The notes beneath the pieces are model-generated. The model had not been told where the DNA came from, searched no databases, and was given only the letters and a program-made list of their open reading frames with translations. From an uncultured Alphaproteobacteria bacterium (lineage in GTDB: Bacteria; Pseudomonadota; Alphaproteobacteria; RF32; CAG-239), in contig CASFQO010000002.1 in NCBI GenBank assembly GCA_949297145.1, positions 186,001 through 250,000 of the forward strand: a stretch of 64,000 bases of DNA, read 5' to 3'. A program made the position numbers and the translations under genes. How positions within the stretch are numbered: the first letter of the stretch is position 1; every line of letters begins with the position of its first letter. Shown piece after piece: positions 1-8,990 of this stretch.

Positions 1-1272
1 TTTATCGTCGGCAGACTATTAGGGGAAAATGCCTTGGCAGCCGTTGGCGCATCTGCCCCGATATATTTTACCTTTTTGGTCATAGCTTTCAGTTTCACCG
101 GAGGTCTAACCGCTGTAACGGCACAGAGGTTTGGCGCAGGGGACTATGACGGCGTTCGCCGCTCGGTAACACACTCTTTCAGAGCCAGTCTCGCCTTGAG
201 CATCTTTTTAACCATAGTCTTGATAATAAGCCTCAAGAGATTGCTGCATATCCTAAATGTACCGCAAGCTATTTATGACGATTCGTATAAATTCATTTTG
301 ATACTGGGGTTGGCAATGGTTTTGATTGTTGCCTTCAACTTGTTATCTGGGTTTATCCGCGCCTTGGGTGATAGCAAAACACCATTGTATTTCTTAATCT
401 TCTCCTCTGTGTTGAATATCATTTTCAATTTGATTTTAATCAAGTTCTGCCACTTAGGCGTCATAGGCTCCGCCGTGGGAACAGTCTTGGCAATAAGCAT
501 TTCGGTGATTTGCTGTGTATGGTATATCAAGCGCAATTATCCGATATTGCATTTGAGAAAAGAAGATTGGAAATATAGCAGTGAGTTTATGCGTGAACAC
601 TTAAACATCGCCATCCCGATGTCCATACAATTTTCTGTCTTATCCTTAAGCATCATGGTTATACAGGCCGTCTGCAATTCTTTTGGCGAAAAGATAATCG
701 TCGGGTTTACAATAGCCTTAAGAATAGAACAGTTAGCAACACAACCGTTAATGGCAATCGGCTTAGCGATGGCCACCTTTGCCGCTCAAAACTATGGTGC
801 CGGCAAGGTATCAAGAATAAGAGATGCCGTCAAGAAAACCTGTTTAACATCATTTGGAATTAGCATATTGATGAGCATAATCATGTTCTGCTTCGGTTCT
901 CATTTCATCGGCAGTTTCTTGGACCATGCTGATCCGTTCATCATCAAAATCGGGGTATCATATTTGGGCATAAGCATTATGTTCTATGTTTTCTTAGGCA
1001 TGATATTTATATTTAAGAACACGCTGCAAAGTATGGGCAAGCCTCTGTTTCCGGTTTTATCGGGCTTTGTAGAGTTAGGCATTAGAATGTTTGCCGCCAT
1101 TTATCTGGCCTCCAAAATCGGCTATGAAGGTATTTACTACGCCGGTCCGTTAGCGTGGGTAGGGGGCGCCACCGTTGTCATCATCGGATATTATCTAAAC
1201 GTATATCGCCGCAAAGAAAGCGACTTGAAAAAAGAATATCGCGAGATGTATAAAAAGATGAAAATGGCGTAA
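1..1272 (+). CDS. MATE family efflux transporter (5' end missing)
   Basis: The reading frame is already open at base 1 and no start is visible, so the gene begins outside the window; the TTG at 34 is internal. The first visible residues (VGRLLGENALAAVG) match the conserved first helix of MATE exporters, and about ten further hydrophobic segments follow, ending in a basic cytoplasmic tail (RRKESDLKK). Roughly 420 residues are present against about 450 for the family, so only the N-terminal tip is lost. MATE proteins export cationic drugs and metabolites across the inner membrane in exchange for Na+ or H+. The substrate cannot be inferred. The gene ends before a shared terminator hairpin and converges with the next gene. 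Confidence 0.9.
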   Translation, partial: FIVGRLLGENALAAVGASAPIYFTFLVIAFSFTGGLTAVTAQRFGAGDYDGVRRSVTHSFRASLALSIFLTIVLIISLKRLLHILNVPQAIYDDSYKFILILGLAMVLIVAFNLLSGFIRALGDSKTPLYFLIFSSVLNIIFNLILIKFCHLGVIGSAVGTVLAISISVICCVWYIKRNYPILHLRKEDWKYSSEFMREHLNIAIPMSIQFSVLSLSIMVIQAVCNSFGEKIIVGFTIALRIEQLATQPLMAIGLAMATFAAQNYGAGKVSRIRDAVKKTCLTSFGISILMSIIMFCFGSHFIGSFLDHADPFIIKIGVSYLGISIMFYVFLGMIFIFKNTLQSMGKPLFPVLSGFVELGIRMFAAIYLASKIGYEGIYYAGPLAWVGGATVVIIGYYLNVYRRKESDLKKEYREMYKKMKMA

Positions 1273-1287
1273 AGAAAAGCCAAGAAC

Positions 1288-1325
1288 ATAAAAAAGGCGG
1301 GAACCAAAAGTTTCCGCCTTAAATT
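1288..1325. terminator. Terminator between convergent genes
   Basis: Inverted repeat with arms at 1294-1303 (AAGGCGGGAA) and 1311-1320 (TTTCCGCCTT), one G:T pair, 7-base loop. The minus-strand reading is followed by a run of six T, the plus-strand reading only by an AT-rich tail, so it is best for the minus-strand gene but can serve both. Confidence 0.75.
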
Positions 1326-1339
1326 TACATGAAGTTGCC

Positions 1340-2047
1340 TCAAAAATCCAACAAACCATCGATGCGTAAATCGTGGATAATCTGCGTTCGCACCCTGAGC
1401 CTGTTAACGGTTAGGAGCAAAAGTTCATGTTTGTCGTCCGCATCAATATCGGTACGCACCGCCAAATTTTTAAGATGCGCATACGAAACATAGCCTTTAT
1501 TACCATAAATACTACCGATAGACATCAGATATTTTCTGATAACATCGGGATGCGCTTTGCTGAACATAAATTCAGCCTGTCGTACGGTAAGCGGAAAAGA
1601 ATTCCGACATGTCCAACGAACCAAGTAATTTATAACGTCTGGTGAAGCTGCCTCGTAGATAATGGCTGTATACAAGAATTTCGAAGAAAAATCCCAAAGT
1701 TTATTTGTTTTCTCGCGCAAAAATTTAATAATATCCAAATGTTGCGCAGCAAACTTCAAAATTTCTTTTTCTTCATCATACGACGGATAGCTTTTCCAGC
1801 GTTTAGGTTGAGGAGAGAAGTACTCCATAACCACCTCGTCAACATCTTTATACGCCGTTTTAATCAACGGACAAAGAGCGCTGTAATAACCATATTGACA
1901 CAAGCGAAGCAAAATATCAGCTTGCGACAATTTTGCAATTTCACTACGGTGAGCGCGCACAAAATCTGAACGCTGCCTCCAATTTAACTGACTAAAGAAA
2001 GTGTCAAATTCATGAGCACTGACTTCATTTAACCTAATATTATCCAT
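1340..2047 (-). CDS. Hypothetical protein, helical, possibly repeat-like
   Basis: I do not recognise this protein of about 235 residues. It has no signal peptide or membrane segment; it is rich in Leu, Tyr and Lys and looks all-helical, with stretches such as VINYLVRW and VIRKYLMS that faintly recall degenerate ankyrin-type helix pairs. The frame also holds a GTG at 2065, but the ATG at 2047 is preferred: a strong promoter (TTGACT, 18-bp spacer, TATACT at 2070-2099) would start transcription close to or inside the GTG codon. No SD precedes either start, and the short leader is AT-rich, as in the other SD-less genes of this window (17941, 19459, 34738). It stands alone between its promoter and a terminator. 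Confidence 0.7.
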   Translation of the reverse strand: MDNIRLNEVSAHEFDTFFSQLNWRQRSDFVRAHRSEIAKLSQADILLRLCQYGYYSALCPLIKTAYKDVDEVVMEYFSPQPKRWKSYPSYDEEKEILKFAAQHLDIIKFLREKTNKLWDFSSKFLYTAIIYEAASPDVINYLVRWTCRNSFPLTVRQAEFMFSKAHPDVIRKYLMSIGSIYGNKGYVSYAHLKNLAVRTDIDADDKHELLLLTVNRLRVRTQIIHDLRIDGLLDF

Positions 2048-2069
2048 AAGCTTAAAATTTAACACCCAT

Positions 2070-2099
2070 AGTATAAGCAGGAAGAAATGACAAAGTCAA
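2070..2099 (-). promoter_or_regulatory. Sigma-70-type promoter for the 1340-2047 gene
   Basis: On the minus strand TTGACT (2099-2094) and TATACT (2075-2070) are separated by 18 bp. The ATG at 2047 starts 23 bases after the end of the -10 box, giving a very short leader with no SD. Confidence 0.6.
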
Positions 2100-2120
2100 G
2101 TGTTTTGTCTAAAATATAAA

Positions 2121-2564
2121 TTAGGATTTAAATTTAGCAGCCTCAGAACGAGCCAATTCGTCACAGCGCTCATTTTCGGGGTGCCCGGCGTGCCCTTTAA
2201 CCCAAACCCAACGGATTTCATGTTTAGAAGCTAGTTCATCAAGCTTCTGCCAAAGCTCGACATTTTTAACCGGAGCTTTTTTGTTAGCCGTTTTCCAACC
2301 GGATTTTTTCCATGCCCAAATCCATTTTTCGATTCCGTCCATAACATAGCGGCTGTCGGTATAAAGCGTAATATTACACGGTTCTTTGAGGGCAGAGAGG
2401 GCAGAAATCACCGCGGTCAGCTCCATCCGGTTGTTAGTTGTTTCAGGTTCTCCGCCGGAGAGTTCTTTTTCCACCTGATTATAGCGAAGAATAGCCCCCC
2501 AGCCACCGGCACCTGGGTTTCCGGAGCATGCTCCATCCGTAAAAATTTCCACTCTTTTCATCAT
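2121..2564 (-). CDS. rnhA: Ribonuclease HI
   Basis: RNase HI cleaves the RNA strand of RNA:DNA hybrids (R-loops, primers, Okazaki fragments) in the cytoplasm, using two metal ions. All active-site residues are visible: D10 in [10 protein letters not shown]48 in NRMELTAV, D70 in YTDSRY, H125 in KGHAGHPEN and D135. The length of about 147 residues is standard. The frame extends to a GTG at 2570, but a GCGGAG ribosome site overlaps that codon and lies 5 and 8 bases before the ATGs at 2564 and 2561, so one of those is the start. It follows the AlbA_2 gene by about 16 bases and is the last gene of the lemA operon. Confidence 0.95.
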   Translation of the reverse strand: MMKRVEIFTDGACSGNPGAGGWGAILRYNQVEKELSGGEPETTNNRMELTAVISALSALKEPCNITLYTDSRYVMDGIEKWIWAWKKSGWKTANKKAPVKNVELWQKLDELASKHEIRWVWVKGHAGHPENERCDELARSEAAKFKS

Positions 2565-2579
2565 TAACACTCCGCTTTG

Positions 2580-3644
2580 CTATTCGCTTTTAAGGTAACA
2601 AGAAAAGAATTCATTGGTCAAGACTTCAAGATTGGCATTTTTCTTAAAAGTCTGTGCCACAAAAGAGCGTAAATCATTTTTAGAAATAAAAATCCGGAAG
2701 CTCTTTGGAGTAGCATCTTCCGCCCCAATAACCCCATCCATCAAAAAGTCTTCGGTAATCTCGCCGGTAAAGCGGATTTCAGCCTTGGCACAAGAGAAGA
2801 GGGCGCGTGGCGGAACACGCATCTCCATCGGGGTGATGAGGTTGATGGAGTTGTTTTCAGCCGCCAGGTTTTCCAACTGACTGTCATAATAAAAAGAAAC
2901 CTTGGTATGATCTCCGCCAATCATAAGCGTATTGCAAGAAAGATAAACCTCCTTAGCCACGGCATTAGAGTTATTCTGCGCCAAAAGAGAAAATCTGATT
3001 TTAAGGTAATTTTCTTTTTTCTTCCCTTTTGTTGTGGTTGCAAAAAAGTCATCATCGCCGTCTTTACCAACCTCTAAAGTCTTATCGGCAATCACCAATT
3101 CAATATTCGGCTGCGGTCTTTTGCCAAACATTCCCGCAATCACGGCATACGGCGCCGGCACATTGTTAGAGCCCGAGCGAATATAAATCTGACTGCCGGT
3201 TGTTGTCATTAAAGGCGCAATATCAGATTTTGGAATATATGTAGCCACAAAGCCGTCTCCGTTGTCATCACAACTGATAATGTGGTTGCGCACTTTGTTG
3301 TGCGAAGGAATAGTGCAGCCGGAAATAGCATTTTCAAGCCAGCTCAAAAAGCGATGGACATTTTTAACTTTAACTTTTGCCTGAGCCACATCGCCCAATT
3401 CCAAATCTCTGGAGCATTCCACGCCCCACACCAACACACCGCCTTCAGAATTACCAAAAGCCGAAATAGCTTTTCCCAAATTGCGCCGATCATTCGGATG
3501 AAGCGAGCGCATGGACTTTCCGTCCGAAACCGCCTGTTTAAAATCAAGAAAAAGCTCTTCGGTTTGCCTGCTCAAGATAAACTCATCAATGGCATCTTCA
3601 CCAAAATAAATAAGCTTTTCAAAAATATCTTCTGCACGCGACAT
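2580..3644 (-). CDS. AlbA_2/Schlafen-type putative DNA-binding protein
   Basis: Residues about 25-150 match the AlbA_2 (divergent AAA_4, Schlafen-like) domain: LDFKQAVSD, then LGKAISAFGNSEGGVLVWGVE, the typical core with the N(S/T)xGG motif, and a later YIRSGSNNVPA. Such domains occur in putative nucleic-acid-binding regulators and in some defence proteins. The C-terminal 200 residues are beta-rich and unrecognised, and I see no helicase or ATPase motif. The cytosolic protein has 354 residues and starts at an ATG with a GGAG site 10 bases upstream. It lies 28 bases after lemA and just before rnhA in the same direction, so the three are probably co-transcribed. The function is unknown. Confidence 0.75.
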   Translation of the reverse strand: MSRAEDIFEKLIYFGEDAIDEFILSRQTEELFLDFKQAVSDGKSMRSLHPNDRRNLGKAISAFGNSEGGVLVWGVECSRDLELGDVAQAKVKVKNVHRFLSWLENAISGCTIPSHNKVRNHIISCDDNGDGFVATYIPKSDIAPLMTTTGSQIYIRSGSNNVPAPYAVIAGMFGKRPQPNIELVIADKTLEVGKDGDDDFFATTTKGKKKENYLKIRFSLLAQNNSNAVAKEVYLSCNTLMIGGDHTKVSFYYDSQLENLAAENNSINLITPMEMRVPPRALFSCAKAEIRFTGEITEDFLMDGVIGAEDATPKSFRIFISKNDLRSFVAQTFKKNANLEVLTNEFFSCYLKSE

Positions 3645-3672
3645 CGCTCAATTTCTCCGACCAAAAGGACAA

Positions 3673-4230
3673 TTATTTAAAATAATCGCCGACGTTAATA
3701 GCAGCTTTAGCTTCTTCTTCCGCCTCAAAGAACGGATATTCGTCTTTAAGCCCCATCATAGCGGCAACCAAGGAAGAAGGGAAAATCTCCAACGCATTTT
3801 TATAGTCTTTAACCGCAGAATTATAAAAGCGTCTGGAAGCGGCAATATGTTCCTCTACGTCGCTCATGCCCTGCATTGCGGCAATCATCGTCGCGTCAGA
3901 TTTAAGTTCCGGATAGTTTTCTGCCGTAAGCTTAAATTGATGCATAGCTTCCGAGAGCATATTATCAGCCTTAAATTTATCGGTAAAGTTTTCAGCATTC
4001 ATAGCCTTTTCGCGCAATTCCGTAACTTTCATAAAGACATCGCGCTCGTGTTCCATAAATTTTGCAGCGGATTTAAGTAAATTCGGGATTAAGTCATAAC
4101 GTTTTTTAAGTTGCACATCAATACCCGCCGCAGCTTCTTTCAGGTTGTTTTTCTTTTTAATCAAAGAAACATAAACGAGATAGAATGCAAGCAATACTCC
4201 GCCAGCCAAGCAATACCATAAAATAGTCAT
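3673..4230 (-). CDS. lemA: LemA family protein
   Basis: A LemA-family membrane protein of 185 residues. One N-terminal membrane segment (about residues 4-22) is followed by the family core: DVQLKKRYDLIPNLLKSAAKFMEHE, then AENYPELKSD, and later ASRRFYNSAVKDYKNALEIFPSS. LemA proteins are coiled-coil helical bundles anchored in the membrane with the bulk outside the cytoplasm; the biochemical role is not settled. AAGGAG lies 7 bases before the ATG. It leads a likely operon with the AlbA_2 protein and rnhA. The usual partner, a TPM-domain protein, is absent here. Confidence 0.9.
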   Translation of the reverse strand: MTILWYCLAGGVLLAFYLVYVSLIKKKNNLKEAAAGIDVQLKKRYDLIPNLLKSAAKFMEHERDVFMKVTELREKAMNAENFTDKFKADNMLSEAMHQFKLTAENYPELKSDATMIAAMQGMSDVEEHIAASRRFYNSAVKDYKNALEIFPSSLVAAMMGLKDEYPFFEAEEEAKAAINVGDYFK

Positions 4231-4384
4231 AAACTCACTCCTTAAAAAAATAATCCGTTATCTCAAATTTAAACAAAACAGGTTAATAACCCGTAAAGAC
4301 GAAAAGAAGATTCTTAAAGACATGACTTGCGAAATAAAAAAATAGCGTTTATTTATAGGATGAGAAAAAAACAAAGGAGGCAAC

Positions 4385-4594
4385 ATGGAAGATACCGAGC
4401 AAAGATTTATAGATATAGAAATGGCTTTATCAAATTTGGAACGCATGGTGGATGATTTAAACGAGGTGATAATCAAACAAGGCAAAGACATTGCCTTTTT
4501 ACAAAAGCAAAATCATTATCTAACCGAAGCCATCAGAAACACGCAAAGCGTAGTAAAACCTCTGGAAGAAGAAACACCTCCGCCGCATTACTGA
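4385..4594 (+). CDS. slyX: SlyX family protein
   Basis: Small acidic coiled-coil protein of 69 residues. The pattern LNEVIIKQGKDIAFLQKQN and the ending PPPHY are the hallmarks of the SlyX family. The family is widespread in proteobacteria and its function is unknown. A strong AAAGGAGG site precedes the ATG. It is divergent from lemA across a 154-base AT-rich gap that must hold both promoters. Confidence 0.9.
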   Translation: MEDTEQRFIDIEMALSNLERMVDDLNEVIIKQGKDIAFLQKQNHYLTEAIRNTQSVVKPLEEETPPPHY

Positions 4595-4639
4595 TAAAAA
4601 CGCGCAAAAAAAAACGCGCCTAAAAGCGCTGTTTTAAGG

Positions 4640-4675
4640 TGAAAAAGTAAGTAGTTAAAGCTGAAAAAGTAAGTA
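4640..4675 (+). repeat. 14-bp direct repeat, 22-bp period
   Basis: TGAAAAAGTAAGTA occurs at 4640-4653 and again at 4662-4675, identical in both copies. The 22-bp period is about two helical turns, as expected for a pair of protein-binding sites. Confidence 0.7.
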
Positions 4676-4728
4676 TAAAAGAAATTAAAGTAAAACATAA
4701 ACTTAAAAGAATAATAGTCTGAAACAAA

Positions 4729-4781
4729 AGCGCCTTTTTAACCAAAGCAGGGAAACTGTCGTCTTAAAGGCGCTCATTTTT
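4729..4781 (+). terminator. Terminator-like hairpin downstream of slyX
   Basis: AGCGCCTTT (4729-4737) pairs with AAAGGCGCT (4766-4774) across a 28-base loop and is followed by CATTTTT. The long loop makes it a moderate candidate. Confidence 0.45.
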
Positions 4782-5089
4782 ATGCATTTAGCCGGCATTC
4801 TGATCAGAATTTTTTTCTAATAATAACGATAAAACCATCGGGCAATCCGTGATTGTCATTTTCTGCCATGGCATGAATATAATTGGCCTAATGATATATT
4901 CATCCTACGCATTTCAAAATGCTTCTCACCTTATTTATGCTAACAGAAAGAAACAAAGCATAAATATCCGCGAAATAAAAAAACTTTTCAATCAATAACT
5001 ACATATATATATAATAGACTTAACAAACCACTTGAAAAGTAGAATAAATAAAGCCCTCATACAATATATTTTTGCGTTTGTTCACAAGA

Positions 5090-6841
5090 TTATTTTGCTT
5101 TAAAAAGATAGCCGTTGACCGGTTGCCCTTTTTCTTGCCGAAGAACCAGCGGAAAAGCCTCAATTTCTTTAAAACCAAGCCTTTGGAGCAAATTTTCAAC
5201 ATAAGATTTTTTATGCTTGTAGCGTCCGGTTGCCGTGAGATAAAAATCCACATTTCTGTCTTCGTCCGCCGCTTCCACGGAAAACCAAACCTCAGATTTT
5301 TTAAGTTTTTTCAAAACGTCTTCCAGATTCCCGAAATAACAAAAAACATCACACGCCAACACCACCGAAAAGCGTTTCAAAGCAGGGTGCTCCTGCAAAT
5401 AGGAAAGAATATCCTGACAAACAAGTTCCTGGTAAACATTTTTTTCACGCGCGATTTCAATCATTTGCTGAGAAATATCAACTCCGACAAACGCATTATC
5501 GGCAGTTTTTAGCTTTTGCGCCACCATTCCCGTTCCGCATCCCAAGTCCAAAGCCGTTCCGCAAACATCACCATGGTGTACCTTAAAACAATCAATGATT
5601 TGCGGTTTCAGATTCGTCATAACCTCGTCATAAGTCTCTGCAAACGCATCAAAAAGTTGCTCGGCATAAAGCTTATCGTCAAGAGCAGAAGCCGATACCC
5701 CCGAAATGGCCGCAAAGATTCGTTTGGAAAAAATGTTATCCGGCTCAATTTTTTGCCAATTTTCCGCAATTTTCAGCGCTAATTCGGCATTTTGCGCATA
5801 AAGCTCGGAAAGTGTCTCCATAATGTTGACGGAAAACTCTTTTTTCTCAGGACATCTTTGGTGCGCATTAAACATCAAGCCGAGCGCTTCTTCATATTCT
5901 CCGACTTCTTTTAAGATAAGTGCAAGGTTGTAGCTGATTTCAGGCTTTTCGGGCTCCAGTTGCACGGCGGCGCGATATTGTTCCAACGCTTCAGCCAAGC
6001 GCTTTTGTCGATAGAGTAGAATACCGTAATTGAGATGAGCACCGGCAATATCACGCGCCAGATTAAAGCTTTTTTTGTAATAGAGTTCCGCTTTATCAAG
6101 GTCATTTATCTGCAAAGAAACATCGGCAATCCCTAAAATCGCTTCAACGGAATTTTCATCCAGATTCAAAACCTTATGGTATAATTGTAAACTTTCGGAA
6201 AAATTCTCCTTTTCCGCACAAACTTTTGCCAAATTGAGCAAAGCCGAAGTGTGAAAAGGGTGATGGAGAACCGCTTGCCGTAAATATTTTTCTTTGTCAT
6301 CAAGCGCCTCGCAACAAGCCGCCGCCAAAAGATTAGCCTGCAAGTCATCAGGCTGTTCATCAGCCAGTTTAAAGAGTGTTTCTTTGTCTTTGGTATAAAA
6401 GCATAAATTAGCTCGCGCTTCGTTGTAATCGTTGTCAATGTCAAGCGCCCGACAAAAACTTTTAATTGCCTCTTGGTGTTCATCAAGCTCTTCTTGCGTC
6501 AGTCCCAAAAAGTTCCACGCCTCTTTGAAGGCCGGTTGCAATTTAACCGCTGTTTGCAAGGCCTCCAAAGCCTCACGATATTTATGAAGTCCCCGATAAG
6601 TCAGCCCTAAGTTGAAAAAATGCGGTGCAAATGGGGTTGGCGCGTAGGTTATGGCTGATAAAAAGCAATTAACTGCCTGTTCAAGGTTGCCTTTTGCCTG
6701 AGCAATCAGCCCGAGCAAATTCCAAACATCCGAATTTTGCGGCATTACTTCCAAGAGTTTCAAATAAATATTTTCCGCCTCATTAAGCGCCCCGTTATTT
6801 TGGAGTTCAATAGCTTTTTGAAACATCAAATCATACGACAT
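5090..6841 (-). CDS. TPR-repeat protein fused to a SAM-dependent methyltransferase
   Basis: Residues 1 to about 390 are a run of tetratricopeptide repeats (for example NSDVWNLLGLIAQAKGNLEQAV and the PAFKEAWNFLGL type units). From about residue 400 a class I methyltransferase follows, with the SAM-binding motif LDLGCGTG at 431-438 and the acidic strand-2 end VGVDIS. This architecture belongs to the Methyltransf_11/12 group often annotated as trans-aconitate-methyltransferase-like, but nothing fixes the substrate. The protein has 583 residues and is cytosolic. AGAGG precedes the ATG. The gene is followed by a gene-free stretch and lies 22 bases after the hydrolase gene in the same direction, so the two may be co-transcribed. 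Confidence 0.85.
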   Translation of the reverse strand: MSYDLMFQKAIELQNNGALNEAENIYLKLLEVMPQNSDVWNLLGLIAQAKGNLEQAVNCFLSAITYAPTPFAPHFFNLGLTYRGLHKYREALEALQTAVKLQPAFKEAWNFLGLTQEELDEHQEAIKSFCRALDIDNDYNEARANLCFYTKDKETLFKLADEQPDDLQANLLAAACCEALDDKEKYLRQAVLHHPFHTSALLNLAKVCAEKENFSESLQLYHKVLNLDENSVEAILGIADVSLQINDLDKAELYYKKSFNLARDIAGAHLNYGILLYRQKRLAEALEQYRAAVQLEPEKPEISYNLALILKEVGEYEEALGLMFNAHQRCPEKKEFSVNIMETLSELYAQNAELALKIAENWQKIEPDNIFSKRIFAAISGVSASALDDKLYAEQLFDAFAETYDEVMTNLKPQIIDCFKVHHGDVCGTALDLGCGTGMVAQKLKTADNAFVGVDISQQMIEIAREKNVYQELVCQDILSYLQEHPALKRFSVVLACDVFCYFGNLEDVLKKLKKSEVWFSVEAADEDRNVDFYLTATGRYKHKKSYVENLLQRLGFKEIEAFPLVLRQEKGQPVNGYLFKAK

Positions 6842-6863
6842 AACAACCTCTTAAATCATAATT

Positions 6864-7619
6864 TTAAACTAAAAAATCATCTAAATTTCGTCTGATTTCC
6901 ACCATGTCATTATCAGTACCCAAACGATGATTGCTGTTTTTAAGTAAGGTTACTTTAACATCATCGCTGGCTATTTTTTGCGCAATCCGCGGCGCCGTCC
7001 GCCAATCCAGAGAAGCATCTTTCATCCCTTGGATTAAACGAACTTTGCCATAAAAGGGAATAACCTCTTTGTTAAGCAACAGATTTTCTTCGGCAGATTC
7101 AATCATTTCTTTAGTGATAACATAAGTGAAATCGTTGGTCGGAAAGGTGATTTTGCCGTCGCGGTTAAGAATTTGCAAATGTTCGGGCTTAAAGTAGTTT
7201 TCAAAATACGTTTTCAAAAAGTCAGGTGCAGCCGCAAGCCCCAAAAAACCTTTAACTTTTTCCGGAAACTGAACCGCCGCCAACAGTCCGAGCCATCCGC
7301 CCAAAGAAGAACCAGCCGTAACGATATCGCCCTGAACTAAATCGTTTATAATTTCAAAAATCTGGCTTTTATAGGTATTTATCGTTGTTTCTTCAAATCT
7401 CGCGGCATCCAAACCGTGTCCGGCAATTTCATAGCGAAAGAAGCCCATACCGTTTTCCAAACACCATTTTTTGATTTCTTCGGGCTTTCTCCCATAAGGG
7501 TCAGAACAAAAACCATGTGCATAAACAAGCGTAAAACTTTGAGTTTTAGCGGAATTCGGCTTAATATATTCAAACTTGGTAGTGTGTCCGCATTTGAAAG
7601 AAAAGAAAGAATCAGACAT
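6864..7619 (-). CDS. Alpha/beta hydrolase
   Basis: A 251-residue serine hydrolase of the alpha/beta fold. The oxyanion-hole region YAHGFCSDPYG, the nucleophile elbow GSSLGG (S105), a late Asp (MKDASLDWR) and the His in NSNHRLG make a complete catalytic triad. The overall layout resembles small YqiA-like esterases. The frame extends upstream to 7697, but the start is set at 7619 because GAGG lies close before that ATG and the extension would overlap the divergent glycosyltransferase gene. The substrate is unknown. The spacing to the divergent gene is only 45 bases. Confidence 0.85.
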   Translation of the reverse strand: MSDSFFSFKCGHTTKFEYIKPNSAKTQSFTLVYAHGFCSDPYGRKPEEIKKWCLENGMGFFRYEIAGHGLDAARFEETTINTYKSQIFEIINDLVQGDIVTAGSSLGGWLGLLAAVQFPEKVKGFLGLAAAPDFLKTYFENYFKPEHLQILNRDGKITFPTNDFTYVITKEMIESAEENLLLNKEVIPFYGKVRLIQGMKDASLDWRTAPRIAQKIASDDVKVTLLKNSNHRLGTDNDMVEIRRNLDDFLV

Positions 7620-7664
7620 AAAAACCTCGTAAAAAGATTGACTTGAGAAGGATATATACTGCAA

Positions 7665-8858
7665 ATGAGTAAAGATAAAGTAAAAAACATAAAACAACCG
7701 ACAGAAAACAACACGCCTGTTGTCTTGCAGGTTTTGCCTGAATTAGGCCAAGGAGGGGTCGAGGTAGGGACGATACAAATAGCCGAAGCTCTGACGGCAA
7801 AAGGCTATACCAATTATGTGGCATCGCAAGGCGGACATTTGGAATATAGTCTGGAAAAAATGGGTGTAAAACACTTTACTTTACCCTTAAAGAGCAAAAA
7901 TCCGTTCACAATCTTAAAAAATGCGGATAAGTTGGCGGAAATAATCAAGAAAAACGGTATCAATATCGTGCATGCGCGCTCACGTGCACCGGCATGGAGT
8001 GCCTATTTGGCGGCAAAAAAGACCGGTGTTCATTTTGTAACAACGTTTCACGGCACTTATGGCTTAGGTCCGTGGGGAATAAAAAAAGCTTATAACAAAG
8101 TAATGACTTTCGGTGAAAAAGTGATTGTCATCTCTAACCACATAAAAAAACACGTGATGGAGAATTATCATACGCCGGAAGATAAGCTGGTGTTTATCCA
8201 TCGTTGCGTCGATGTTGAAAAGTTTAATCCGGAGACCGTGAGTGAAGAGCGCTTGAAGTCTATCATTGAGCAATACGAATTGCCGACCGATAAAAAGATA
8301 GTGTTACTCATCGGCCGTTTAACGCATTGGAAAGGCCAACATTTATTGATAGATGCTCTGGCAAAAATCAAAGATAGAGGAGATTTTCATTGCGTCTTTA
8401 CCGGAGATGATCAGGGCAGGGTGAAATATACTGAAAATCTGGTAGAGCAGATTAAGTCATATCATATGGAGGGCGATTTCACCTTTATTCGCCATACCGA
8501 CGATGTTCCGGCCTTGATGAAAGCCTGTGATATTGTGGTATCGGCCTCTATTGAACCGGAAGCCTTCGGAAGAATTGCCGCCGAAGGTGAAGCCATGGGA
8601 AAAATTGTGTTAGCGTCCAATATCGGCGGTTCGTTAGATAATTTAAAAGACGGCGTAACCGGCCGCCACTTTATCTCGGGAGATGCTGATGATTTAAGCA
8701 AAAAGCTGGAATGGGCGCTGAATTTAAGCGAGGGCGAATGCAAAAAAATCGCCACCGCGGCACGTAATTTTGTAAAAGAAAACTTTACAAAAGAAATTAT
8801 GTGTAGTAAAACAATCGGAGTCTATGAGGAAATATTAAAAAATCCGAATAGACAATGA
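7665..8858 (+). CDS. Family 4 glycosyltransferase (GT-B fold)
   Basis: A 397-residue glycosyltransferase. The N-terminal domain has the glycine-rich loop LPELGQGGVEVGTIQ and the C-terminal domain has the nucleotide-sugar motif EAFGRIAAEGEAMGK, an EX7E element of GT4 enzymes, followed by ASNIGG. Enzymes of this type transfer a sugar from a nucleotide donor onto LPS core or capsule precursors at the inner face of the membrane; the acceptor here is inferred only from family habit. The ATG has an AAGGA site, rather distant at about 12 bases. The gene stands alone before thrS and is divergent from the hydrolase. Confidence 0.9.
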   Translation: MSKDKVKNIKQPTENNTPVVLQVLPELGQGGVEVGTIQIAEALTAKGYTNYVASQGGHLEYSLEKMGVKHFTLPLKSKNPFTILKNADKLAEIIKKNGINIVHARSRAPAWSAYLAAKKTGVHFVTTFHGTYGLGPWGIKKAYNKVMTFGEKVIVISNHIKKHVMENYHTPEDKLVFIHRCVDVEKFNPETVSEERLKSIIEQYELPTDKKIVLLIGRLTHWKGQHLLIDALAKIKDRGDFHCVFTGDDQGRVKYTENLVEQIKSYHMEGDFTFIRHTDDVPALMKACDIVVSASIEPEAFGRIAAEGEAMGKIVLASNIGGSLDNLKDGVTGRHFISGDADDLSKKLEWALNLSEGECKKIATAARNFVKENFTKEIMCSKTIGVYEEILKNPNRQ

Positions 8859-8990
8859 GCAATAGCTGCTTAGGGTGAGTTTTTCCCGCCATGCGTAGGT
8901 TGATAAATTTACGGATTGGTATTGAGGGCTTAAAACGAGCCGTAAGAAGCAAAAGAAAACTTTAGATAACATTAAATTAAGGGGTAAAAA

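Larger units (their letters stand above)
4595..5089. other. Gene-free stretch, 495 bases
   Basis: No convincing gene. It contains a 14-bp direct repeat (4640-4675), a terminator-like hairpin (4729-4781), a perfect 14-bp palindrome followed by seven T (ATTCTGATCAGAAT, 4797-4810) and an inverted repeat ATGAATATA / TATATTCAT (4873-4881 and 4895-4903) that resembles the repeats clustered at 12.4-12.5 kb. Confidence 0.6.
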
